From Geomonas subterranea (GTDB lineage: Bacteria > Desulfobacterota > Desulfuromonadia > Geobacterales > Geobacteraceae), in NCBI RefSeq assembly GCF_019063845.1, contig NZ_CP077683.1, positions 1,488,001 through 1,552,000 of the forward strand: DNA of 64,000 nt. Direction: 5' to 3'. Under the pieces are notes generated by a model. The model saw nothing but the letters and a program-made list of their open reading frames with translations, did no database searches and had not been told where the DNA came from. The position numbers were made by a program, and so were the translations under genes. This document shows positions 26,237-35,005 of this stretch, piece after piece (positions within the stretch are counted from its first letter, which is position 1; each line of letters begins with the position of its first letter).

Positions 26237-26725
26237 ATGACTAAAGGACTTTTCGCCTCAGTGGCGGCTTTGTTGCTCGTTTTGGCTTCTTCAACCCTCG
26301 TCCTGGCCCAAGACCTCGATACCCGCTACGGCAAGATCTCCATCGTCGCTTTCGACCGGCAGGGAACCCCCATCGTGGGGGACGGTATGAAGGCCGACTA
26401 CAAGAAGATCCAGTACCTTTTGAACGACAAGCTCATCACTGAAGAGATCGATGAAAGGGTCGGCAAGCCGGTTCCTGAACTGGTCAGGGTGTTCCAGCAG
26501 AGCAAGTCGGACGCCGTGCTGGTGCTGGCCGACCCCGGTGAGACCGCCGGTACCAGCGCCATCCGCTTCATCGACGTGACCGCCGCCGGCGCCAAGCTCT
26601 CCAACGTCTTCACCGACTGCAAGGGAGAGCCCCGCTACTCCCGCAAGGGTGACGTGATCCGCGTCGTCTTCAAGGAGGCCAAACCGCTCAAAGTGGCAAC
26701 CTACAGCAACGGCTACATCCGCTAG
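26237..26725 (+). CDS. Secreted protein of unknown function
   Basis: The 162-residue product has a clear signal peptide (MTKGLFASVAALLLVLASSTLVLA, cleavage after ALA-like motif before QD). The mature part is a mixed alpha/beta domain of about 138 residues. It includes KSDAVLVLADPGETAGTSAI and a single Cys in VFTDCKGEPRYS. I recognise no family or catalytic motif. It has a strong ribosome-binding site (AAAAGGAGG), lies between two terminators and is therefore probably transcribed alone. Base use matches its neighbours, so it is likely a native periplasmic protein. Confidence 0.7.
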   Translation: MTKGLFASVAALLLVLASSTLVLAQDLDTRYGKISIVAFDRQGTPIVGDGMKADYKKIQYLLNDKLITEEIDERVGKPVPELVRVFQQSKSDAVLVLADPGETAGTSAIRFIDVTAAGAKLSNVFTDCKGEPRYSRKGDVIRVVFKEAKPLKVATYSNGYIR

Positions 26726-26747
26726 CATCCGCAACCGCACATGAATG

Positions 26748-26785
26748 GAAAAGGGGCGTCCCGCACGGGTCCGCCCCTTTTTTTG
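26748..26785. terminator. Bidirectional-type terminator
   Basis: AAAAGGGGCG / CGCCCCTTTT with a 13-base loop and a T-run lies between the converging unknown secreted gene and the hybrid kinase gene. Confidence 0.82.
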
Positions 26786-26795
26786 CGCCTCCTCT

Positions 26796-29075
26796 TCACT
26801 GCGGGGCGGCGCTCCCTTTTCCTCCCAGCACTTCGGAGAGCTTCCTGCTCATCTCGACCACCTTGTACGGCTTCTGTATGAAGCCGGAAAGACCTGCCCC
26901 GGCGAATTTCTGGCTCACCTCCTGCTCGTTGTAGCCGCTGGACATGATCACCTTGACGTCCGGTTTGATGGCGCGCAGCGCCCGGAAGGTCTGCTCGCCG
27001 TCCAGGTAGGGCATGGTCAGGTCGAGCAGCACGCAGACGATGTCGTCCATCCCGGTCTTGAAGAGTTCCACCGCCTCGCGTCCGTCGCACGCCAGCGTGA
27101 CGTCAAATCCGAGAGCCCGCAGCATATCGCTCCCCAGCACCCGGATACTTTCCTCGTCGTCAGCCAGCAGGACCGTTCCGCTACCGCGCCAGAGCTCCCG
27201 CAGGGGAGATGGCTCGGGGTGGTCCGCGGCGCCATGGACGCAGGGAAGAAGCAGCCTGAAGGAGCTCCCCTTCCCTTTTTCGCTGTAGACCTTGATGGCC
27301 CCCTTGTGCGCGCGCACGATGCCGAGCACCGCCGCCATGCCGAGCCCGCGCCCGGTGAACTTGGTGGTGAAGAAAGGATCGAAAATCTTGGGGATGACCT
27401 CACGGTCGATGCCGCACCCGGTATCGGACACCTCCAGGACCACGTACGCCCCTTCGGGAAGCCGGTCGTCGACCCAGGATTCGGAAAGGTAGGCACGGTC
27501 GCACTCCGTGAGTTTGGTGCTGATCGAGATGACACCCGTCCCGTCTCCGATGGCCTCGGAGGCGTTGATGACGAGGTTGAGAATCACCTGGTGCAGCTGG
27601 GTGGCATCGCCGCTGACCGGCGGCAGGTCGGGAGCGAGGTCGTAGCGCAGCAGCGCCTTCTTCGAGATGGAGACCTCCAGCATCGGGGCCATTTCCTGGA
27701 CCACCCTGGTCAGGTCCAGGTTCTCGATGACGAACTTCCCCCTCCCCGAGTAGGCCAGCATCTGGCGCGCAAGGTCAGCGGCGCGGCTGGCCGCCTGCTC
27801 GATCTGGACCAGGTTCTCGCAGGCGGGTGAGCCGGGAGGTAACCGCAGCAATGCCAGGTCCGCGTTCCCAAGCACCACCATGAGGATGTTGTTGAAATCG
27901 TGGGCGATGCCGCCGGCAAGCACACCGAGGCTCTCCAGCTTCTGCACGTGCAGCATCTGGGCTTCGATCAGGCGCTTCTCGTTCTCCAGCTGCTTTCTCT
28001 CGGTCAGGTCCACCGAGATGAACATCAGGTGGTGTCTCCCTTCCACGTCGAAACGGGACAGGAACACCTCCACCTCGAAGCTCTTACCGAAGGAGGTATT
28101 GATATCGACCTCCATGGCCCTCGTCTGGCCATCGTCCAGAACCAGTTCGCCAAGGGCGTAGATGCCGGTTTCCTTGAAGGAGGCTATGCTCCTGAAGTTC
28201 TGGCTGAGCAGCTGTTCTACGGTCCCACCCACCATAGTGGCGATGGCCTGGTTGGCCTTGACGCAGGCGCCGCTTTCGCCATCGTAGACCAGGATGCCGG
28301 TAGGCGAAGATGCCAGGAGCGATTCGAGCATGGCCAGGGCGCGGTCGCGCGCCTCCTCGATCGCTTTCCTTTCGGTGATGTTGTCGTAAATCCCCAGTAC
28401 GCCGACAACCGCCCCGGTTTCGTCGCGAAGCGGTACCTTGGTAGTGTCCACCCAGTAACGCTCGCCGTTGGCCTGCAACTGCTGTTCGATGATGTGGTAC
28501 TTGGCGATATCGCGGTCCATGACGCTGCGGTCGTCGGTGCGGTAGGCGTCGCTCTCCTCCCGCAGCCAGGGGAGGTCGTAGTCGCTCTTGCCGCGGATGG
28601 AGACGGGATCTTCCAGCCCTGCGGCCCTGGCGAAGACGATATTGCACCCCTGATAGATGCTGTCCTTATCCTTCCAGAAGACGAACTGAGGGATGGTGTC
28701 GATGATCTGCTCCAGCATGTTGCGCCCCTGGCGCAGTTCCTCCTCGACCCGCATCCGTTCCGCGAGTTGCTGTTTCAACTGTTCATTGGCATGGTGCAGC
28801 GCATCGGTCCTCTCGGCGACCCTCCGTTCGAGTTCCTCCTTCGCGGCGCGCAACTCCTCTTCGACCCGGCGGTGCCGCAGGGATCTCTGCCGGAAGACCC
28901 TGACCACGATCACAGTGACGGCCAAAAGGAGCGCAAGCGCGGCGGCTAAGCGGAGAGAGACGGGAAGCCAGGCGAACAGAAGGTCGCAGGGCATCAGCGC
29001 GGCGCCGTAGCACGAGGTGCCGCCGAGGCCGGAATCGCAGGGGTTTACCGGTGAAAGGTTCATTGGTTTGTGCAT
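26796..29075 (-). CDS. Membrane hybrid sensor kinase PAS-PAS-HisKA-HATPase-REC
   Basis: The 759-residue protein has one TM helix at about 37-60 and then a coiled coil (65-110). Two PAS domains follow (about 115-240, with FWKDKDSIYQGCN, and 245-365). HisKA has [12 protein letters not shown] (His392), then HATPase (about 500-615) and a C-terminal receiver with acceptor Asp in VCVLLDLTMPYLDG. The short N-terminal segment before the TM helix is Cys-rich (Cys13, 22 and 30), unusual for this layout. The HATPase G2 box reads GRGLGMAAVLGIV. No DNA-binding partner is adjacent; a MshEN-REC protein follows 217 bases upstream of it on the map. Signal unknown. Confidence 0.85.
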   Translation of the reverse strand: MHKPMNLSPVNPCDSGLGGTSCYGAALMPCDLLFAWLPVSLRLAAALALLLAVTVIVVRVFRQRSLRHRRVEEELRAAKEELERRVAERTDALHHANEQLKQQLAERMRVEEELRQGRNMLEQIIDTIPQFVFWKDKDSIYQGCNIVFARAAGLEDPVSIRGKSDYDLPWLREESDAYRTDDRSVMDRDIAKYHIIEQQLQANGERYWVDTTKVPLRDETGAVVGVLGIYDNITERKAIEEARDRALAMLESLLASSPTGILVYDGESGACVKANQAIATMVGGTVEQLLSQNFRSIASFKETGIYALGELVLDDGQTRAMEVDINTSFGKSFEVEVFLSRFDVEGRHHLMFISVDLTERKQLENEKRLIEAQMLHVQKLESLGVLAGGIAHDFNNILMVVLGNADLALLRLPPGSPACENLVQIEQAASRAADLARQMLAYSGRGKFVIENLDLTRVVQEMAPMLEVSISKKALLRYDLAPDLPPVSGDATQLHQVILNLVINASEAIGDGTGVISISTKLTECDRAYLSESWVDDRLPEGAYVVLEVSDTGCGIDREVIPKIFDPFFTTKFTGRGLGMAAVLGIVRAHKGAIKVYSEKGKGSSFRLLLPCVHGAADHPEPSPLRELWRGSGTVLLADDEESIRVLGSDMLRALGFDVTLACDGREAVELFKTGMDDIVCVLLDLTMPYLDGEQTFRALRAIKPDVKVIMSSGYNEQEVSQKFAGAGLSGFIQKPYKVVEMSRKLSEVLGGKGSAAPQ

Positions 29076-29292
29076 CTGCTCTCCAGGTTGGCCGGAACAG
29101 GCATACTAAGAGTTTTATTGCGGAAAGGGAAAGGTATCACTTCGGCCCGGGGATTCTTTTCGGCGCGAAGCAGCTGATTCATTAGCGAAAAGAACCGGCG
29201 ACGGTCGTGCAAGGTGCAAGGGGGGGAAAGGAAAGTGGCCGCCCTTCGCAGGGAAGCGGCGGCCGACTGGACGGAAGGCAGATACGGATAGT

Positions 29293-30171
29293 TCAGGCGG
29301 TCTTGCCGTAGAGGGCTTCCCTGCTGGCGAAGGCCCTCTTCACACGGGTGAGCAGGCCGATCTCCTTGACCGGCTTCAGCACGAAGTCGAAGAACCCCTT
29401 CTCCAACGCTTCCTTCTCCTCGTCAGGCGTGGCCGCAGCGGTCATGAGGATCACGGGCATGTAGCGGAACTCGGGAATGTTCTTGATGGCGAACAGGAAC
29501 TCGTACCCTCCGAGCTTGGGCATCACCTTGTCGGTGATCACCAGCTTGGGCTTCAAGGTGAAGATCTTGCTGAAGGCGTCCATGCCGTCAATCGCGGTCT
29601 CCACGGCATACCCCTGGCGGGTCAGGATCTTCGCCACCATCTCGCGGGAAAGCTGGTCGTCCTCGACCAGGAGGATGGACTTGCCTGCGGGTCCGGCGAT
29701 GGTCTGGCCCAGGTAGTGCCGCGCGATGGCACGGTTTATCTCCAGCCGCGTGGAAACGTAGAGGACCAGCTTCACGTCGTGCTGCGCCGCGATGGCGGCG
29801 AAAAGGTCGTCCGTAGTCGGGTCGGCCACGGCAAGGCCCAGGCGCCCGTCATCCAGCTTGAGGGGGAAGATGCTGTGCTTTACCGCCATCTCCAGCGGGA
29901 TCAGCTTGAGCACGTTGGGAGGATAGCTGTATTTGGCGAAGTCGACGATTTTGCGGACGCGGTACTGGATCGCAAGCGCCTCGGCGAGTTCCTCCGGGGT
30001 GACCAGGCCGATCACCTCGAGCAGTTCGCCCAGACGGATGTTTTTGCTCCTGGCGTGGGCGATCAGACGGTCTACCGACGACTTGGTCAACAGGCCGCGC
30101 TCGACGAAGATCTCGCCCAGCGGTTTGCGGATTGGTTGCGGTACGGCTATCGGTTTGATATCTGCGGTCAT
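29293..30171 (-). CDS. MshEN-domain response regulator (possible c-di-GMP binder)
   Basis: The 292-residue protein has an N-terminal MshEN/GspE-N-type domain (about residues 10-160). It shows two related units: PLGEIFVERGLLTKSSVDRL, and RLGELLEVIGLVTPEELAEAL followed by FPLKLDDGRLGLAVADPT. A receiver domain (about 165-285) has VEDDQLSREM, acceptor Asp in LVITDKVMPKLGG and Lys in FVLKPVKEIG. MshEN domains in ATPases of type II secretion and pili bind cyclic di-GMP; here the ATPase is replaced by a receiver. ATG 30171 has GGAGAAG upstream; the frame extends to 30258 without a good site. It may integrate phosphorylation with c-di-GMP level, an inference from architecture. Confidence 0.78.
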   Translation of the reverse strand: MTADIKPIAVPQPIRKPLGEIFVERGLLTKSSVDRLIAHARSKNIRLGELLEVIGLVTPEELAEALAIQYRVRKIVDFAKYSYPPNVLKLIPLEMAVKHSIFPLKLDDGRLGLAVADPTTDDLFAAIAAQHDVKLVLYVSTRLEINRAIARHYLGQTIAGPAGKSILLVEDDQLSREMVAKILTRQGYAVETAIDGMDAFSKIFTLKPKLVITDKVMPKLGGYEFLFAIKNIPEFRYMPVILMTAAATPDEEKEALEKGFFDFVLKPVKEIGLLTRVKRAFASREALYGKTA

Positions 30172-30362
30172 GCGATTCTTCTCCTGCGGACGGTGTGGCG
30201 GCCGGCCGCGGTTACTGCTATTACGAAGCGGGACGTGATCCCGCAGGGGGATGTTCAAACGGTGTGGAACCGGTGCGCCGGCAGGCGGGCGCGAACGTCA
30301 ATAATGAAATCGGAACAGGCGGAAAGTCAATGACTTTATCGGCAGGAACGACAAAAAGTTGA

Positions 30363-31010
30363 TCAGGAAATGATGATCTCGTCGGCGAGTTCGTTGCGGT
30401 CGTCTTCGCCTCGCGGAAAATGCCGCTCGAGCTCGGTGCCGCACGCCTCGATCACCTCGCAGACCGCCTCTGCGCCGCGCCCGGTGCGCAACCCCTGCGC
30501 CAGCCGCTCAGCCAGGGACTTCCAGTACCCCGGGGGAATCTTCTCGTTGATGCCCCGGTCGCCGACGATCCAGACCTTGCGCTCCAGAAGGGAGATGAAG
30601 ATGAGGACGCCGGTCTCCATGCGGGTCCGGTACAGTCCCTGCTGATAAAACGCCACCAGCGCCCGCTCGCTCACCGCCTCGGCAAGGCGCCTGGGGCCGA
30701 CGAAGGAAAGCTTCAGATGCGGGAAGCGCCGCAGAAAGAGAAGCACCGGGAAATAGAGCAGGAACACCACGGGGATGTAGGTCCAGATGGTGACATGGTG
30801 CGAAAGGACGGCGACCGCGACGCCGATGAAACCGGACAGAAGCAGCGCCCCGAGCGCCTCGGCCTCGCGGTACCGGTCGCTCTCGGACACCACCATGGTG
30901 GCGATCTCGCCGCTGGAACGGGCCTCGGCCCGGGCTACCGCCTGCCTGATCGCCTCCTTGTCCGAGGCGCTGAAGTAGTCCTGTGCTGTCGATGTCTGTG
31001 CAAGATCCAT
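30363..31010 (-). CDS. TPM-domain membrane protein
   Basis: The 215-residue protein starts at MDLAQTSTAQDYF and its ATG shares one base with the TAA of the upstream gene (TAATG). It has SASDKEAIRQAVARAE, two close TM helices (about residues 55-105: LGALLLSGFIGVAVAVL and TYIPVVFLLYFPVLLFL), and then a TPM-type core with ETGVLIFISLLERKVWIVGDRGI. The TPM domain occurs in YgcG-like proteins and a thylakoid phosphatase; bacterial roles are unclear. It is third in the lemA-TPM-TPM gene set. Confidence 0.78.
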   Translation of the reverse strand: MDLAQTSTAQDYFSASDKEAIRQAVARAEARSSGEIATMVVSESDRYREAEALGALLLSGFIGVAVAVLSHHVTIWTYIPVVFLLYFPVLLFLRRFPHLKLSFVGPRRLAEAVSERALVAFYQQGLYRTRMETGVLIFISLLERKVWIVGDRGINEKIPPGYWKSLAERLAQGLRTGRGAEAVCEVIEACGTELERHFPRGEDDRNELADEIIIS

Positions 31011-31878
31011 TACCAGTCTCCCGAGGCTCCGCCCCCGCCGAAACTCCCCCCCCCGCCGGAGAATCCTCCCCTCCACCGCCGAAGCCGCCGAATCCTCCCC
31101 CCCCTCCATAGCCTCCGAAGAAGGGGGGGCCGCCCATGAATCCGCCGCGACCACCCGAGGAGAAGAGGAACGCGATGAAGAGCCCGGCCAGGAAGCCGAC
31201 CACGGCCAAAAGCCCCATCAGCAGCATCGATATCCCCGAGAAGGAGATGAACGCGGCCACCGGGAGTCCCACGGCCCCGGCGATCCCGCCGAGGAGGCGG
31301 GAGATGCCCCCCAGGAATACCGAGGCGACCAGGACGAAGAGGAGCAGCGTGAGAATGGGAGGAGCCCCCTTCTTGCCGTGCCGCAGGTCGCTGGGCTGGG
31401 CCTGGTATTCGCCCCGCACCGTCGCCATGATGGCCCCCACGCCGCGTGCGATACCGAGATCGTACTGCCCCCGCTTGAAGGCGGGGGTGATCTCGTTGCG
31501 GATGATGCGTCCCGACATGAGGTCGGTCAGTTTCCCCTCCAGTCCGCGCCCCGCCTCGATGCGGATCTTGCGGTCGTTTTTCACCACCAGCAGCAGCGCG
31601 CCGTTGTCCTTCCCCTTCTGACCGAGCTGCCACTTCTCAACCACCTTTATGGAGTACTGTTCCAGCACCTCCCCCTCAAGGCTCGGGATGGTGAGAACCA
31701 CGATCTGGGTCGAGTCGCTGCTCTCGAAGGCGGCGAGCTCGCTCTCCAGCTGCTGCGCCACCTGCGGCGACAGCATCGAGGCGTAGTCGTTCACGTGGCT
31801 GCGCAGCGGCGGGACTTCGGCCGCGGCGCAGACGTGGACGGTAACAAGCAATGTCAGGAGGAAAAACAGCTTTTTCAT
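31010..31878 (-). CDS. YgcG-like TPM protein with glycine-rich tail; frame break near 3' end
   Basis: The gene encodes a signal peptide (MKKLFFLLTLLVTVHVCAAA) and a TPM domain (about 22-165, with IVVLTIPSLEGE and NDRKIRIEAGRGLEGKL). Two TM helices (about 175-245) and a Gly-rich tail follow. The tail is expected to end FSGGGGSFGGGGASGDW, which is present but in the -1 frame relative to the rest. The two frames meet at a run of four G (minus strand; 31068-31071). The -1 frame stop overlaps the next ATG, showing that it is the natural end. A missing G (sequencing error or slippage mutation) or a -1 ribosomal frameshift would explain this. Without correction the frame runs on to 30508 through the next gene. 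Confidence 0.75.
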
Positions 31879-31882
31879 AGGG

Positions 31883-32467
31883 TCAGAACTTGATCTTGGG
31901 CGCCACCTTGGCCCCCTCTTCCGCCTTGAACGGCTCCTTGCGCTGCAGATGCAGCATCAGGGAGTTGGTGAGCGAGTTTGGGAAGGTCCTGATGGTGGTG
32001 TTGAAATCCTGCACCGCCTGGTTGTAGCGGACGCGCGCCACGTTGATCCGGTTCTCGGTCCCTTCCAGCTGGTTCTGCAGGTCCATGAAGTTCTGGTTGG
32101 CCTTCAGATCCGGGTAGCGCTCCACCACGACCATGAGCCGCGACAGGGCGCCGCTCAACTGCGACTGGGCCTGCTGGAAGTTCTGCATGGTCTTGGGATC
32201 GTTGATGGCGTCCTTGGAGACCTGCATGGAGCCCACCTTGGCGCGCGCCTCGGTGACCGCCTTCAGGGTGTCCGCCTCGTGCTTGGCGTACCCCTTGACG
32301 ACTTCGACCAGGTTCGGCACCAGGTCGGCACGGCGCTGGTAGGAAGCCTCGACATCGCCCCAGGCCGCGAAGACGGCCTCTTCCTTGGCCTGCATGGTGT
32401 TATAGCCGCAGCCGGAGAGGGCGGTAAGGGTTAGCAGGGACAGCAACAGCAACGTCAAGCGTTTCAT
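31883..32467 (-). CDS. lemA: LemA family lipoprotein
   Basis: The 194-residue protein starts with a lipobox signal peptide ([20 protein letters not shown], Cys20). It has the long LemA helices: [26 protein letters not shown] is split here by its conserved RRxDLVPNLV motif, and [24 protein letters not shown] follows. ATG 32467 has AAGGAGGATG upstream. The gene ends four bases before the first TPM gene; lemA next to TPM/YgcG genes is a common arrangement, of uncertain function, probably at the cell envelope. Confidence 0.9.
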   Translation of the reverse strand: MKRLTLLLLSLLTLTALSGCGYNTMQAKEEAVFAAWGDVEASYQRRADLVPNLVEVVKGYAKHEADTLKAVTEARAKVGSMQVSKDAINDPKTMQNFQQAQSQLSGALSRLMVVVERYPDLKANQNFMDLQNQLEGTENRINVARVRYNQAVQDFNTTIRTFPNSLTNSLMLHLQRKEPFKAEEGAKVAPKIKF

Positions 32468-32678
32468 GATCTCATCCTCCTTGAATGGCATGTGCACAAT
32501 AATAATCATCGACTGGCCAAATGTCACCTGTTGATAGCGTAAAAATACAAGTAATTTCAGGGAGCAGTCAAAACCATGCGGGGTGACAGAGTGAGGAGCG
32601 CAGCATAGGGAAGAAAAAGGTCGGCGACGGGGGGTAAAGAGAGAGGGCCAGCGGCGAGGTATTCACACTCCGACCGGG

Positions 32679-33905
32679 TCAGCCTTGCGGGAAGATCCTG
32701 GTGCCGTCGGCCATGACACGATAGGCGAGGAGGTACATCGCGGCGTTCCATGACTGCCGTGGCATACCCATCGGCTCGCCGGTTTCACCTTGAAACCATT
32801 CGTTGAACTCCCACCCGTTAACCCTGTTGGTTACCGCCAGTTTCACCAGTTCGGCGCGCGCCAGGGCGCGCTCCCCCAGCAGCGACAGGAGGATGACCCA
32901 GAACCCGCCCACGAAGGGCCAGGCGCCGCCGTTGTGGTATTGCCAGGGAAGGTTTTGCCGGTGACGCTGCATGTACGGGCGCCAGCGCGGCGACCCGACG
33001 GCGATCGGCTTTCCCACCACGCGCACCGGGTGAGGCCGGTTGGCGTTAAGCGCGGTGACTCCAGCCACCATCTTGCAGGCGTCGGAGGGTGCCCCGAGGC
33101 CGGTCAAGTAGGCAAGGATGTTGCCGAAGATGTCGATCTCCTCACCCCAGAACGAGAAGTTCACGTAGCTCAAAAGAAAAGGGGCCGGCCGGCAGCCGTT
33201 GCGGATGTAGTGACGCATGAGCCGGATCCGCTTCTGCTGCGGCACCAGGTTGTCGAAGGGGTTGAAAATCAGGCGGGCGAAGCGACGGGTCTCGCGGGCG
33301 GTCGGGTGCTGGTACACCCTCTTGACCCAGTACCAGAGCGCGTTGGTATAGAGCACAAAGCCGGAACGCGGCATGATGTCGGCCCAGTCCGAACAATCGT
33401 TTTGCTGCAGCAGGAACCACCCCTGGTGCTCCTGGCACTCGAGCCAGTTGAGGGCGCGCACCACATGGGCGGAGAGCCGCCCGGCGAGGGCGAGTTCCGG
33501 CGCCGCCCGGTCCAGGAAGTGGACGGCGATGAGCCACCATAGCGTCGCGTCCACGCATCCGGCGTACCAGAAGTCGACCTCCGCGAGTTCCGGTTTAACG
33601 AACTTCGGGATCTGCCCGTTGCGCGCCTGGTGCCGCGCCAGCGTGAGCAGTCCCGCTTGGGCCGCTTCGAGCAGTTCGGGGTCACCGGACAGGGCCATGC
33701 CAAGGGCGCAGATGGCGGCGTCGCGGCCGAAGATGGAATCGTAGCTGCGCCCGGAAGCTCTCGGATTGCGGGCCGAGGCGAGCACGCCGGCCGGGGTGGA
33801 GTTCTCCCGCAGCAGGAGCAGGGCCTCACGGTAACACTCGTCCAGCAGGGCATGATCCCCCTGCCCCGCCGCCCAATCTCCCGCGTTTTCCGGATCGTGA
33901 GTCAC
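32679..33905 (-). CDS. Glycoside hydrolase-like (alpha/alpha)6-barrel protein, debranching/neutral-invertase type
   Basis: The 408-residue protein has motifs of glycogen-debranching and GH100-type barrels: YDSIFGRDAAICALGMAL near residue 55, VDATLWWLIAVHFLD near 118, DCSDWADIMPRSGFVLYTN near 170 (likely catalytic Asp), NGGAWPFVGGFWV near 335, and GMPRQSWNAAMYLLAYRV near the C-terminus. It has no signal peptide, so it is probably cytoplasmic, acting on a glucan or a sucrose/trehalose-like disaccharide. The exact substrate cannot be read. Its ATG overlaps the stop of the upstream phosphoesterase gene by four bases. Confidence 0.72.
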   Translation of the reverse strand: MTHDPENAGDWAAGQGDHALLDECYREALLLLRENSTPAGVLASARNPRASGRSYDSIFGRDAAICALGMALSGDPELLEAAQAGLLTLARHQARNGQIPKFVKPELAEVDFWYAGCVDATLWWLIAVHFLDRAAPELALAGRLSAHVVRALNWLECQEHQGWFLLQQNDCSDWADIMPRSGFVLYTNALWYWVKRVYQHPTARETRRFARLIFNPFDNLVPQQKRIRLMRHYIRNGCRPAPFLLSYVNFSFWGEEIDIFGNILAYLTGLGAPSDACKMVAGVTALNANRPHPVRVVGKPIAVGSPRWRPYMQRHRQNLPWQYHNGGAWPFVGGFWVILLSLLGERALARAELVKLAVTNRVNGWEFNEWFQGETGEPMGMPRQSWNAAMYLLAYRVMADGTRIFPQG

Positions 33906-34729
33906 GTAAGCGGCACCAGCTGGAAGCTCGCCACGCCGTTTTTGACCCGGACCACGATGATGTGGTAGATCCGCTCGCCGTGGCGGCTGACCCAGACCAG
34001 GGGGGCGCCGGCGCCGCCGGAAATGAAGGCGGGCACGCCGCCGAAGACGCTGCGGTCGTAGAGGTGGGAATGCGCGAAGAAAAGTCCCTGCACAACCCGC
34101 GACGCGGCCACCGTCTGTTCCAGCTCGGCGCTTCCCCGGGTGAAGGTGTGACCGCGCCAGCGACTGGTTTCGGGGGGGACGTGCATCGCCACGAAGGTGG
34201 CGCGGGGTGCTGAGGCGAGTTCGGTTTTGAGGAAATCGAGCTCGGCGGGATACAGCGCCTCCCAGGAGTTATCCAGGGCGACGACCTTGAGCCCCAGGCG
34301 GGGCACGGAAAGGGCGAAGCGCTGAGGACCGACCTCCCGGACGAAGACCTTCTGGTTCTCGTGGTTGCCGAACACCACGAAAACGGGGATCCCCGGTGCG
34401 AATCTATCGAGCAGCGACAGGAAGTTTCCGGTCTCCTCCTCGCCCCCTTCGTTGGAATAGTCCCCCCCGTGCAGGATGAAGAGCGGCTTGAAGCGGGCCG
34501 CAGTCCGCAGCGCCTTCGCGAACATGGCGTCGTTGGAGCGGCTGTCCCCCATCACCACGAAGCTGTAATCATCAGGCGCGGCCTGGCGCGCCCTCTCCTC
34601 GAGCCGGATGCTTGAGCGCTGATAGAGGGTACCGGCGTGGGAGATAGTGACAGGAAGCAGACAGAGGAGCAGCAGGAGACCAGCCAGCGGTCCCCTGCGC
34701 AGGGGTGTGGTTCTAGCTGTTGGCGACAT
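33902..34729 (-). CDS. Secreted calcineurin-like metallophosphoesterase
   Basis: The 275-residue protein has a signal peptide (MSPTARTTPLRRGPLAGLLL, then LLLCLLPVTISHA). Metal-binding motifs follow in order: VVMGDSRSND (Arg replaces the usual His of GDxH), HGGDYSNEGGE, FGNHEN, AMHVPPE and AHSHLYD (first Gly-His replaced by Ala-His). The set of ligands is nearly complete, so it is likely an active periplasmic phosphoesterase or phosphodiesterase. ATG 34729 lies inside the 3' end of the small Cys-rich gene. The substrate is unknown. Confidence 0.78.
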   Translation of the reverse strand: MSPTARTTPLRRGPLAGLLLLLCLLPVTISHAGTLYQRSSIRLEERARQAAPDDYSFVVMGDSRSNDAMFAKALRTAARFKPLFILHGGDYSNEGGEEETGNFLSLLDRFAPGIPVFVVFGNHENQKVFVREVGPQRFALSVPRLGLKVVALDNSWEALYPAELDFLKTELASAPRATFVAMHVPPETSRWRGHTFTRGSAELEQTVAASRVVQGLFFAHSHLYDRSVFGGVPAFISGGAGAPLVWVSRHGERIYHIIVVRVKNGVASFQLVPLT

Positions 34730-34883
34730 ACTGCCGGTTGCTCTCGATACAGAGCTTGCACAATTTTTCAATGCTGGCTACCTGGCTGTCGCTGAGTCCG
34801 GTGGTCTCTGGCAGCCGGAACGTCCGGCAGTCACAGCAACGGCAAAGAATCCCCAAGTCGAGTTCAAGATCATTGTCGAGCAT
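34713..34883 (-). CDS. Small Cys-rich protein of unknown function
   Basis: This 56-residue product contains LGILCRCCDCRTFRL and, 20 residues later, EKLCKLC, a spacing that fits a zinc or iron-sulfur site. The 3' end overlaps the start of the metallophosphoesterase gene by 17 bases, suggesting coupling. The ribosome-binding site is weak (GGGGGG upstream of ATG 34883); an ATG at 34937 in the same frame is the alternative. No family recognised; could be a regulator or a short metal-binding protein. Confidence 0.5.
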   Translation of the reverse strand: MLDNDLELDLGILCRCCDCRTFRLPETTGLSDSQVASIEKLCKLCIESNRQYVANS

Positions 34884-35005
34884 GACTGAGCCCCCCAAGG
34901 AAAGATTTACACAATTTAATGTCGGAGATGCTATCACACCTGGAGACAGCAGGCAACAAACTTCGCAGGGGGGTATGAGATTAAGCTGGACCGTTCAGAC
35001 AGGGT

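Noticed and set aside
30508-31878. 456-residue TPM protein reading through the glycine-rich tail into the next gene
   Set aside because: After the G-run the translation becomes Arg/Gly/Pro-rich non-family sequence overlapping a supported TPM gene; the -1 frame carries the expected tail and stop.
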